Source: Pseudomonadota bacterium (GTDB lineage Bacteria > Pseudomonadota > Gammaproteobacteria > Burkholderiales > SG8-39). Taken from it: a stretch of DNA of 6,313 bases. The notes under the pieces were generated by a model. The model did not search any database, was not told where the DNA came from, and saw nothing but the letters and a program-made list of their open reading frames with translations. A program made the position numbers and the translations under genes. The DNA lies in the NCBI GenBank assembly GCA_021847125.1, contig JAJZUK010000073.1, positions 1 through 6,313 on the forward strand, in the 5' to 3' direction. Below, piece by piece: positions 1-6,313 of the stretch (positions are counted from its first letter, which is position 1; the number at the start of each line of letters is the position of its first letter).

Positions 1-1155
<1,155 letters not shown>

Positions 1156-1159
<4 letters not shown>

Positions 1160-2385
1160 GCAAGGAAAACAAGAACCTCGTCGTCGGTCTCGACATCGGC
1201 ACCTCCAAGGTGGTGGCGATCGTGGCGGAGCTGCTGCCGGACAACCGGCTGAACATCATCGGCATGGGAGGGCACGAGTCCAAAGGACTGAAGAAAGGCG
1301 TGGTGGTCAACATCGAGGCCACGGTGAGCGCGATTCAGCGCGCGCTGGAGGAAGCCGAGCTCATGGCCGACTGCAAGATCTCGCGCGTGTTCACCGGCAT
1401 CGCCGGCAGCCACATCAAGAGCTTCAACTCGCGCGGCATGGTCGCGATCAAGGACAAGGAGGTGTCGGCGCTCGACGTGCAGCGCGTCATCGAGACTGCG
1501 CGCGCGCTGCCGATCCCCACCGACCAGCAGATCCTGCACATACTCACGCAGCAGTTCGTCGTCGACGGCCAGGACGGCGTGCGCGAGCCATTGGGCATGA
1601 GCGGCGTGCGCCTGGAGGTGGAGGTGCATATCGTCACCGGCGCGGTGTCGGCGGCGCAGAACATCGTCAAGTGCGTGCGCCGCTGCGGCCTGGAAGTGAA
1701 CGACTTGATCCTGCAGCCGCTGGCCTCGTCCATCGCCGTGCTCACCGAGGATGAAAAGGAGCTCGGCGTGTGCCTGGTGGACATAGGCGGGGGCACTACC
1801 GACATCGCGATTTTCCGCGAAGGCGCGATCCGCCATACCGCGGTGATCCCGATCGCCGGCGATCAGATCACCAACGACATTGCGATGGCGCTGCGCACCC
1901 CCACGGCGGAGGCCGAGGAAATCAAGATCAGGAGCGGCTGCGCGCTGCGCCAGCTGGCCGATCCCGACGAACTGGTCGAGGTGCCCGGCATCGGCGATCG
2001 CGGCTCGCGTCAGCTGTCGCGTCAGACTCTGGCCGAAGTGATCGAGCCGCGCGTGGAAGAACTGTATTCGCTGATCCAGAAAGTGCTGCGCGAATCGGGC
2101 TACGAGGAGCTGCTGTCTTCCGGCCTGGTGCTCACCGGCGGCTCGAGCGTGATGCGCGGCATGGTAGAGCTGGGCGAGGAGATATTCCATATGCCGGTGC
2201 GCCTGGGCACGCCGCGCTATGCCGGCGGGCTGGCCGAAGTGGTCAAGCATCCGCGCTTCGCCACGGCCATCGGGCTGCTGGTCGAAGGGCAGTCGCAGAC
2301 GCAGCGCGGCATCCAGGCGCTGCAGGGTGCGTCGCTGAGGCAGATTTTGTCGAGGATGAAGGAATGGTTTCAACGGAATTTCTAG
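1156..2385 (+). CDS. ftsA: Cell division protein FtsA
   Basis: FtsA is the actin-like ATPase that tethers FtsZ filaments to the inner membrane and recruits later divisome proteins. The product is 409 residues, a normal length. Actin-fold motifs are in order: phosphate-1 loop VVGLDIGTSKVVAIVAE at residues 9-25, phosphate-2 loop CLVDIGGGTTDIAIF at 206-220, and the adenosine motif LVLTGGSSVMRGM at 324-336. The 1C subdomain characteristic of FtsA falls at roughly 85-165. The last 14 residues (RQILSRMKEWFQRNF region, 395-409) form an amphipathic basic helix matching the membrane-targeting sequence, followed directly by the TAG stop. The ATG overlaps the ftsQ stop as ATGA. It lies in the same frame as ftsZ and is separated from it by 81 bases containing a strong palindrome. 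No truncation or missing key motif is seen. Confidence 0.98.
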
Positions 2386-2407
2386 GTGTCGGACACCGCG
2401 GTGTCCG
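2385..2407. repeat. Palindrome / alternating inverted repeats in the ftsA-ftsZ gap
   Basis: Bases 2390-2407 read CGGACACCGCGGTGTCCG, a perfect 18-bp palindrome, which as RNA gives a 7-bp stem with a CGCG loop. The left side also pairs with an upstream copy: GGTGTC (2385-2390), GACACC (2392-2397) and GGTGTC (2400-2405) alternate, so two mutually exclusive hairpins are possible. The first GGTGTC begins on the last base of the ftsA stop codon. There is no T-run after it, so it is not a standard intrinsic terminator. It could be an operator, an RNA-stability or attenuation hairpin, or a REP-like dispersed element. The repeat itself is certain; any role is a guess. Confidence 0.85.
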
Positions 2408-2455
2408 GCCGGAGATGGCAGCGAGTTCGCAATTTGTTTCTTAACCAAGACCCGG

Positions 2456-2462
2456 AAGGAGG
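2456..2462 (+). promoter_or_regulatory. Ribosome binding site of ftsZ
   Basis: AAGGAGG, a near-perfect Shine-Dalgarno, lies four bases before the ATG at 2467. It decides the ftsZ start against the in-frame GTG at 2386, which has no comparable site and would add 27 residues unlike any FtsZ N-terminus I know. The strength of this site is consistent with FtsZ being needed in large excess over FtsA and FtsQ. Confidence 0.88.
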
Positions 2463-2466
2463 CACT

Positions 2467-3618
2467 ATGTTTGAAATCGTGGATGCACAGAACAACGGTA
2501 CCGTGATCAAGGTGGTCGGCATCGGCGGCGCCGGCGGCAACGCCGTCGACCACATGATCCGCAACACCGTGCAGGGCGTCGAATTCATCGCCATGAATAC
2601 CGACGCGCAGGCGCTCGCGCACGGACAGGCGAAGAACCAGATTCAGCTTGGCGCTTCCGGATTGGGCGCGGGGGCCAAGCCCGAAGCCGGGCGTGCTGCC
2701 GCAATGGAAGCGCGCGAGCAGATCGAGGAGGCGCTCGCCGGGGCGCACATGGTGTTCATCACCGCAGGCATGGGCGGCGGCACCGGCACCGGCGCCGCGC
2801 CGCTGGTGGCCGAAGTGGCGAAGCAGATGGGCATCCTCACCGTGGCCGTGGTCACCAAGCCGTTCTCGTTCGAGGGGGTCAAGCGCATGCAGGCGGCCGA
2901 AGGCGGCATCGATGAGCTGGCGCTGAACGTCGATTCGGTGATCGTGATCCTCAACGAGAAACTGGAAGAGGTGCTGGGCGATGACGTGTCGATGGAAGAA
3001 GCGTTCGGTGCGGCGGACAACGTGCTGAAAAACGCGGTCGCCGGCATCTCCGAGATCATCAACATTCGCGGCCTGATCAACGTCGACTTCCAGGACGTCA
3101 AGACGGTCATGCACGAGCAGGGCATGGCGATGATGGGTTCGGCCTCCGCCTCGGGCATGGACCGCGCGCACATCGCGGCCGAGCAGGCCGTGGCCTGCCC
3201 GCTGCTCGAAGGCGTGAATCTCTCCGGTGCACGCGGGGTGCTGGTCAATATCACGGCGGCGAAATCGGGCCTGAAACTGCGCGAGACCAAGGAAGTGATG
3301 GAGACCATACGCAGCTTCGCGGCCGAGGACGCCACTGTGATCCTGGGCGCCGTCTACGACGAGGATATGGGCGACGAGCTGCGCGTGACCGTGGTCGCCA
3401 CCGGGCTGGGACAGCCCGCGGCCATACGCCAGACCAAGCCGCAGTTGGTGGTGAAGAACGGCACCGACAACATGCCCGTAGCCGGAGTCGACTATGCGAC
3501 GCTGGATGCGATGCCCGCGGTGATTCGCAAGAACCGCGCCTCGACCATAGAGGCGCTGCAGCAAAACGGGATGGACAAATACGACATCCCGGCGTTCCTG
3601 CGCAAACAGGCTGACTGA
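2467..3618 (+). CDS. ftsZ: Cell division protein FtsZ (bacterial tubulin)
   Basis: FtsZ is the GTPase that polymerises into the cytokinetic ring at mid-cell. The product is 383 residues. The N-terminal Rossmann part has [18 protein letters not shown] at residues 13-30, IAMNTD at 41-46, and the tubulin signature [12 protein letters not shown] at 101-112 that binds GTP phosphates. The catalytic T7 loop INVDFQD at 204-210 retains the Asn and both Asp residues that act on GTP of the neighbouring subunit. The C-terminal domain ends near residue 316, followed by a short linker of about 50 residues and the conserved C-terminal peptide [11 protein letters not shown] (370-380), which binds FtsA and other ring partners. 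The start at 2467 rests on the strong AAGGAGG site and the family-typical MFEI beginning. A hairpin at 3632-3669 follows the TGA. It is probably transcribed with ftsQ and ftsA; I could not identify a dedicated promoter in the 81-base leader. Confidence 0.99.
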   Translation: MFEIVDAQNNGTVIKVVGIGGAGGNAVDHMIRNTVQGVEFIAMNTDAQALAHGQAKNQIQLGASGLGAGAKPEAGRAAAMEAREQIEEALAGAHMVFITAGMGGGTGTGAAPLVAEVAKQMGILTVAVVTKPFSFEGVKRMQAAEGGIDELALNVDSVIVILNEKLEEVLGDDVSMEEAFGAADNVLKNAVAGISEIINIRGLINVDFQDVKTVMHEQGMAMMGSASASGMDRAHIAAEQAVACPLLEGVNLSGARGVLVNITAAKSGLKLRETKEVMETIRSFAAEDATVILGAVYDEDMGDELRVTVVATGLGQPAAIRQTKPQLVVKNGTDNMPVAGVDYATLDAMPAVIRKNRASTIEALQQNGMDKYDIPAFLRKQAD

Positions 3619-3631
3619 GCCGGCGCCGCCG

Positions 3632-3669
3632 TCACCCTGCGCGCGCTCCGGGTCGCGTGGGCAGGGTGA
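3632..3669 (+). terminator. Possible weak intrinsic terminator after ftsZ
   Basis: TCACCCTGC (3632-3640) pairs perfectly with GCAGGGTGA (3661-3669). The interior GCGCG/CGCGT segments can extend the stem after a two-base bulge. The following bases TCGTTATGTT are only moderately T-rich, so termination may be partial. The hairpin begins 14 bases after the ftsZ stop and ends ten bases before the -10 hexamer assigned to lpxC. It may therefore separate the division operon from lpxC, or act on lpxC promoter function instead. Confidence 0.5.
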
Positions 3670-3675
3670 TCGTTA

Positions 3676-3684
3676 TGTTAAAAT
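3676..3684 (+). promoter_or_regulatory. Candidate lpxC promoter, extended -10
   Basis: TGTTAAAAT is a TGn-extended -10 with a TAAAAT hexamer at 3679-3684 (five of six bases match TATAAT). No good -35 is seen 16-18 bases upstream, where the GC-rich hairpin lies; extended -10 promoters often tolerate a poor -35. Predicted transcription would start near 3691, giving a leader of about 25 bases before the lpxC ATG. The same arrangement recurs at 6303-6311. Confidence 0.5.
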
Positions 3685-3715
3685 TCACCGTTTAGCAACA
3701 GGCAAGAACCTACTC

Positions 3716-4630
3716 ATGTTGAAGCAGCGCAGCCTCAAGTCCGTCATACGCGCGACCGGCGTAGGGCTGCATTCGGGCGAAAAGGTGGAGCTGACGCTGC
3801 GTCCGGCGCAGCCGAACACGGGCATCGTGTTCCGGCGACTGGATCTGCCGCAGCCGGCGGACGTGCGTGCCGGCGCCTACAACGTGGGCGACACGCGCCT
3901 GTGCAGCACGCTGGAGCAGGGCGGCGTCAAAGTCGCCACCGTGGAACACCTGATGTCGGCCTTTGCCGGGCTCGGCGTGGACAATGCCTACGTCGACCTC
4001 ACCGGGGCGGAAGTGCCGATCATGGACGGCAGCGCCTCACCCTTCGTGTTTCTGCTGCAGTCGGCGGGCATCGTCGAGCAGCCTGTGGCCAAGCGCTTTA
4101 TCCGCATCAAGAAAGCGGTGGAGGTGAAAGAAGGCGACAAATGGGCGCGGTTCGAGCCCTACGCCGGATTCAGATTGTCGTTTTCCATCGTCTTCAACCA
4201 TCCCGTATTCGACAAATCCAGCCAGAACGTGGTGGTCGACTTCGCCGAGACTTCCTACGTCAAGGAAGTGGCGCGGGCGCGCACCTTCGGTTTCATGCAG
4301 GACGTCGAAAGCCTGCGCGCCAGCGGTCTGGCCATGGGCGGCAGCCTGGACAATGCGGTCGTGATGGATGAATACCGGGTGCTCAATGCCGACGGCCTGC
4401 GCTACGCGGACGAGTTCGTAAAACACAAGATCCTGGACGCGATCGGCGATCTGTACCTGCTCGGCCATGCGGTAATCGGGTCTTTTGTCGCGCACAAGTC
4501 CGGCCATGGCCTGAACAACGCCTTGTTGCGCGCCACGCTGGCCGAGGCCGACGCCTGGGAATACGTGAGTTTCGATCGCAGCGAAGACGCCCCGGCGGGC
4601 CTCACGCGCTTTCTCGCGCAGGCTGCCTGA
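3716..4630 (+). CDS. lpxC: UDP-3-O-acyl-N-acetylglucosamine deacetylase LpxC
   Basis: LpxC is the zinc-dependent deacetylase that performs the committed step of lipid A synthesis in the cytoplasm, so this organism makes lipopolysaccharide. The product is 304 residues, full length. The N-terminus [21 protein letters not shown] is family-typical and supports the ATG at 3716 although its Shine-Dalgarno is weak (AGGCAAGAA). Key residues are present: Glu77 and zinc ligand His78 in VEHLMSAF, the [12 protein letters not shown] loop at 99-110, TFGF at 190-193, zinc ligands His237 and Asp241 in [14 protein letters not shown], and catalytic His264 in HKSGHGLNN. These correspond to E. coli E78, H79, H238, D242 and H265 with a one-residue shift. 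It lies 97 bases after ftsZ, behind a hairpin and a candidate promoter, and converges on dciA 55 bases downstream. Enterobacteria control LpxC by FtsH proteolysis through the C-terminus; the tail here (FLAQAA) is short, ends in Ala-Ala, and is at least compatible with that. Confidence 0.98.
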   Translation: MLKQRSLKSVIRATGVGLHSGEKVELTLRPAQPNTGIVFRRLDLPQPADVRAGAYNVGDTRLCSTLEQGGVKVATVEHLMSAFAGLGVDNAYVDLTGAEVPIMDGSASPFVFLLQSAGIVEQPVAKRFIRIKKAVEVKEGDKWARFEPYAGFRLSFSIVFNHPVFDKSSQNVVVDFAETSYVKEVARARTFGFMQDVESLRASGLAMGGSLDNAVVMDEYRVLNADGLRYADEFVKHKILDAIGDLYLLGHAVIGSFVAHKSGHGLNNALLRATLAEADAWEYVSFDRSEDAPAGLTRFLAQAA

Positions 4631-4652
4631 ACCGGCGTCTGCTCTGCCCTGT

Positions 4653-4667
4653 GGATCGAACCGATCC
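4653..4667. repeat. Small inverted repeat between convergent lpxC and dciA
   Basis: GGATCG and CGATCC flank the three bases AAC in the 55-base gap between the lpxC stop and the dciA stop. The position suits a bidirectional terminator, but the stem is only six pairs and neither side has a T-run. The repeat is certain; terminator function is doubtful. Confidence 0.35.
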
Positions 4668-4685
4668 GAAATTCGCGGTTAGTGC

Positions 4686-5180
4686 TTACTTCTGCGTGTG
4701 CGAATGTACGTCCGCCGGCTTTCCTGAGTCTGGCCGCGGCGATTCGGACGCCGGTCCGCGTTCCGCCGCCATTAGCCTAACTGCTTGTTTGAGCTGTGAA
4801 TCCGGCAGTCTGGCCGCCAAGGCTTCCAGGCATTCGGCGCCCGCCTGACTGAGTCGCGCCAGTTTCGGCTTCGCTTCCGGTTGGGCTGCCTGCCGGGGTT
4901 GCACTTCAATCCGAATTCCGGTAACCTCGACCCCGCTTTTGGAAAAATCGCTGACTAATCGTGGACTTAGCAATCTAAGCTTGGCGGCAATAGCGCTGTT
5001 TTCGGCGAAGATAACAACTTTTTGCTGCTTATAATTTCCGATCGACGAAGATCGCAACAGCTGCTGCGGCACCAGTTTGCTGTAGATGCGCCGCAATTCG
5101 ATGAGTCGTTCCGCCTGGGGTAACAAGCCCGCTATGCCTACGGCAGAATCCAGATAGGCGCGAAGATTCTTGGAATGCAT
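4686..5180 (-). CDS. dciA: DciA-like DUF721 protein, probable DnaB helicase loader/operator
   Basis: The DUF721 family includes DciA, shown in Pseudomonas aeruginosa (PA4405, also beside lpxC) to act with the replicative helicase DnaB at initiation; it is common where DnaC or DnaI loaders are absent. The 164-residue product has a predicted KH-like N-terminal part: a helical start (residues 3-35), then VVIFAENSAIAAKLRLLSPRL (55-75) and VEVTGIRIEVQ (84-94), where AAKLR and the strand-helix-strand pattern are the recognisable family features. A Gln/Pro/Lys-rich linker (95-107) leads to a short helical stretch, LEALAARLPDSQLKQAVRLMAAE (118-140), and a disordered polar tail. The ATG at 5180 has only a weak upstream GAGAG. 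The stop is TAA at 4688-4686. The gene has a lower GC content than its neighbours (about 45% over 4921-5040). Assignment rests on family pattern and position; the helicase role is inferred from homologues. Confidence 0.8.
   Translation of the reverse strand: MHSKNLRAYLDSAVGIAGLLPQAERLIELRRIYSKLVPQQLLRSSSIGNYKQQKVVIFAENSAIAAKLRLLSPRLVSDFSKSGVEVTGIRIEVQPRQAAQPEAKPKLARLSQAGAECLEALAARLPDSQLKQAVRLMAAERGPASESPRPDSGKPADVHSHTQK
5030..5035 (+). promoter_or_regulatory. Candidate -10 (TATAAT) upstream of the M23 gene, antisense within dciA
   Basis: An exact TATAAT lies on the + strand inside the dciA coding region, about 170 bases before the M23 start. No convincing -35 is found 16-18 bases upstream and there is no TGn extension in register. 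If used, it would give the M23 gene a leader of about 160 bases, antisense to the 5' part of dciA mRNA. It may be a chance product of the AT-rich codons there. Confidence 0.25.
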
Positions 5181-5193
5181 GGAGCTGTCTCTC

Positions 5194-5200
5194 GGAGGGG
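5194..5200 (+). promoter_or_regulatory. Ribosome binding site of the M23 peptidase gene
   Basis: GGAGGGG precedes the ATG at 5204, with GGAGG five bases from the start. It fixes the start codon and fills most of the 23-base gap between the two divergent genes. Confidence 0.85.
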
Positions 5201-5203
5201 ATC

Positions 5204-6157
5204 ATGCATATTATTCTGGTATCGAACCGGCTGGCAACGGCTAAGTCGATCTCGCTGGATACGCGCCACCTGCTGCTGGGCGTGGCGCTCCTGCTGGCAG
5301 CCGTCCTGGCCTTGTCCAGTTCCATGTTCTACCTGGTATTCCGCCACGCGGTCGAGATCAAGCTGCCGCTGGTGCAAGAGCTATTGCTGTCGGCGCAGGA
5401 GCAGCAATCCAGGAACGCCAAGGAGTTCGTGCGCGAAAACCTGAACGCGATGGCGGTACGGGTGGGGCAGATGCAGGCGCAAATGGTGCGCCTGGATGCG
5501 CTGGGCGAGCGCCTGTCGGCGCTGGCCGGGATCAAGCCGCAGGAATTCCGCTTGAGCGAACCACCCGGGCGCGGCGGCGCGCTGCCCAGCGGTATTCCGG
5601 TGCAGGACCTGTCGATGAACGAGCTTACCGGCCAGCTCGACGCCTTGTCCAAACATGTGGAGAACCGTTTCGACTACATGGACATACTCGAGAACCGGCT
5701 GTTCGACGCGACGGCCAAGAAAAAGCTCATGCCGACGGCGCGGCCCGTGGACGTAGACTGGAACGCATCCAGTTTCGGCTGGCGCATCGACCCCATCACC
5801 GGGCAGAACGCGATGCACGAGGGCATCGATTTCATGGTCGAATCCGGCACCGCCGTGCACGCTGCGGCGGGCGGTGTGGTGGTCGTCGCGGAGTTTCATC
5901 CTCAGTACGGCTACGTGGTCGACATCGATCACGGCAACGACTTCACCACCCGCTATGCGCATAACTCGAAACTGCTGGTCAAGGCGGGCGACGTGGTGCA
6001 GCGCGGTGCGGTCATCGCGCTGTCCGGATCCACCGGGCGCTCCACCGGGCCGCATGTGCATTTCGAAGTGCGCTATAAGGGCGTGGCGCAGAATCCCAAT
6101 CGCTTCCTCCAGGCTTCGGCTGTCAGCGCCAAGACGAGGCTGATCGTCGCGAAATAG
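5204..6157 (+). CDS. Membrane-anchored M23 (LytM-type) metallopeptidase
   Basis: M23 enzymes are zinc endopeptidases that cut peptide cross-links or stem peptides of peptidoglycan in the periplasm. The 317-residue product has a short cytoplasmic N-terminus and one membrane helix at about residues 22-46 (LLLGVALLLAAVLAL core). A charged, Gln/Leu-rich helical region with coiled-coil character covers about 55-108 and 136-170, and the LytM domain about 186-302. The zinc site is complete: His205 and Asp209 in HEGID, His253 in YAHNS, and His284/His286 in GPHVHFEVR, so it is probably an active enzyme and not an EnvC/NlpD-like activator with degenerate ligands. Family motifs SSFGWRIDPITG (189-200) and GxVxxGxxIxxSGxTGxSTGPHVHFE (262-288) are clear. 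There is no LysM domain and no lipobox. A homologue sits beside dciA and lpxC in Pseudomonas (PA4404 as I recall). The specific substrate cannot be told. The ATG follows a good GGAGGGG site. Confidence 0.95.
   Translation: MHIILVSNRLATAKSISLDTRHLLLGVALLLAAVLALSSSMFYLVFRHAVEIKLPLVQELLLSAQEQQSRNAKEFVRENLNAMAVRVGQMQAQMVRLDALGERLSALAGIKPQEFRLSEPPGRGGALPSGIPVQDLSMNELTGQLDALSKHVENRFDYMDILENRLFDATAKKKLMPTARPVDVDWNASSFGWRIDPITGQNAMHEGIDFMVESGTAVHAAAGGVVVVAEFHPQYGYVVDIDHGNDFTTRYAHNSKLLVKAGDVVQRGAVIALSGSTGRSTGPHVHFEVRYKGVAQNPNRFLQASAVSAKTRLIVAK
5210..5237 (-). promoter_or_regulatory. Candidate dciA promoter
   Basis: On the - strand, TTGCCA (5237-5232) is followed after 16 bases by AATAAT (5215-5210). 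Each hexamer matches the sigma-70 consensus at five of six positions. Transcription would start near 5203, leaving a leader of about 23 bases before the dciA ATG. The elements lie inside the first codons of the divergent M23 gene. Spacing and position fit well, but this is by eye only. Confidence 0.42.
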
Positions 6158-6168
6158 ACTGGCGGCGC

Positions 6169-6185
6169 GCCGCGCCCGGCGCGGC
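6169..6185. repeat. GC-only inverted repeat after the M23 gene
   Basis: GCCGCGCC and GGCGCGGC flank a single C, a perfect 8-bp dyad (7-bp RNA stem with a 3-base loop) starting 12 bases after the M23 stop. It has no T-run. It could be a transcript 3'-end stabiliser or a Rho-independent terminator lacking a U tract. Confidence 0.6.
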
Positions 6186-6207
6186 AGAGCGCGCATTCTG
6201 CAGTCGG

Positions 6208-6235
6208 CCGAGCGTTGCGTTTGCGCCGCGCTCGG
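6208..6235. repeat. Inverted repeat, second in the post-M23 region
   Basis: CCGAGCG (6208-6214) pairs with CGCTCGG (6229-6235) across a 14-base loop containing TTGCGTTTGCG. No T-run follows. Function is unknown; in sequence this GC-rich, such stems arise by chance more often than usual. Confidence 0.45.
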
Positions 6236-6272
6236 GGCGTGCGCCCGGATTTCCTGCCGCCTCCTGACGCGA

Positions 6273-6299
6273 CTGTTTCGGCCGTTTTGGCCGAAGCAG
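6273..6299. repeat. Dyad overlapping the -35 region of the terminal promoter
   Basis: CTGTTTCGGCC (6273-6283) and GGCCGAAGCAG (6289-6299) form an 11-position dyad with one G-T mismatch and a GTTTT loop. It ends six bases before the TAAAAT hexamer at 6306-6311, so it occupies the place of the -35 element. It could be an operator for the next gene, or a terminator stem for the M23 transcript, although the sequence after it is not T-rich. Confidence 0.65.
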
Positions 6300-6302
6300 G
6301 CA

Positions 6303-6311
6303 TGGTAAAAT
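6303..6311 (+). promoter_or_regulatory. Candidate extended -10 for the next gene (probably secA)
   Basis: TGGTAAAAT is a TGn-extended -10 with hexamer TAAAAT at 6306-6311, the same hexamer as upstream of lpxC. No good -35 is seen at 17 bases; the dyad at 6273-6299 covers that position. The gene it would drive is beyond the window. secA is the expected neighbour from gene order in related bacteria, which the sequence here cannot confirm. Confidence 0.5.
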
Positions 6312-6313
6312 CC

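Noticed and set aside
2386..2466. GTG at 2386 as an alternative ftsZ start adding 27 residues
   Set aside because: ATG 2467 has a near-perfect AAGGAGG and gives the normal FtsZ N-terminus; the extension would translate the palindrome and has no good ribosome site.
4651..4848. A 65-codon + strand frame after lpxC, considered as a secM-like small gene
   Set aside because: Most of it is antisense to the dciA C-terminus, it begins with GTG without a ribosome site, has no clear signal peptide and no arrest-peptide-like end.
4966..4979. CTTAG/CTAAG hairpin inside dciA
   Set aside because: Only five pairs in coding sequence; expected by chance.
5381..6196. A 271-codon - strand frame opposite the M23 gene
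   Set aside because: It is antisense to a gene with a complete M23 domain, and its His/Arg-rich translation has no recognisable motif.

Overview
The window reads as the distal end of a division and cell-wall (dcw) cluster from a GC-rich proteobacterium, most likely a betaproteobacterium. The evidence for that is the order ddl-ftsQ-ftsA-ftsZ-lpxC followed by a DUF721/DciA gene and an M23 peptidase, the FtsZ C-terminus ending [10 protein letters not shown], and the FtsQ beginning MWDN. I have no 16S or alignment evidence, so the class is an inference and no genus is offered.

Region 1 (1-3618) holds four co-directional + strand genes. These are the C-terminal 126 residues of D-alanine--D-alanine ligase (ddl, cut by the window edge), ftsQ (11-base overlap with ddl), ftsA (ATGA overlap with ftsQ) and ftsZ (81-base gap after ftsA). 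They are packed as one transcription unit that couples peptidoglycan precursor synthesis to Z-ring assembly and membrane anchoring and to the FtsQ divisome scaffold. The ftsA-ftsZ gap carries an 18-bp perfect palindrome. The whole gap also stays open in the ftsA/ftsZ reading frame after a single TAG.

Region 2 (3619-4630) has a 9-bp-arm hairpin, then an extended -10 element (TGTTAAAAT), then lpxC, the committed step of lipid A synthesis, with all expected zinc and catalytic residues.

Region 3 (4631-6157) has dciA (DUF721, probable replicative helicase loader) on the - strand, convergent with lpxC. Divergent from it, only 23 bases away, is a membrane-anchored LytM/M23 peptidase with a complete zinc site. 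E. coli has secM at this position; no secM-like gene is visible here.

Region 4 (6158-6313) is non-coding. It holds three successive inverted repeats and ends in a second extended -10 (TGGTAAAAT). By gene-order analogy with other beta- and gammaproteobacteria the next gene is probably secA, but it lies outside the window.

All the genes belong to well-known families. I see no mobile element, CRISPR array, tRNA or rRNA, and no clearly new system. The observations most worth a second look are in the non-coding junctions: the ftsA-ftsZ palindrome, the paired dyad plus extended -10 arrangement, and the interlocked dciA/M23 start region.
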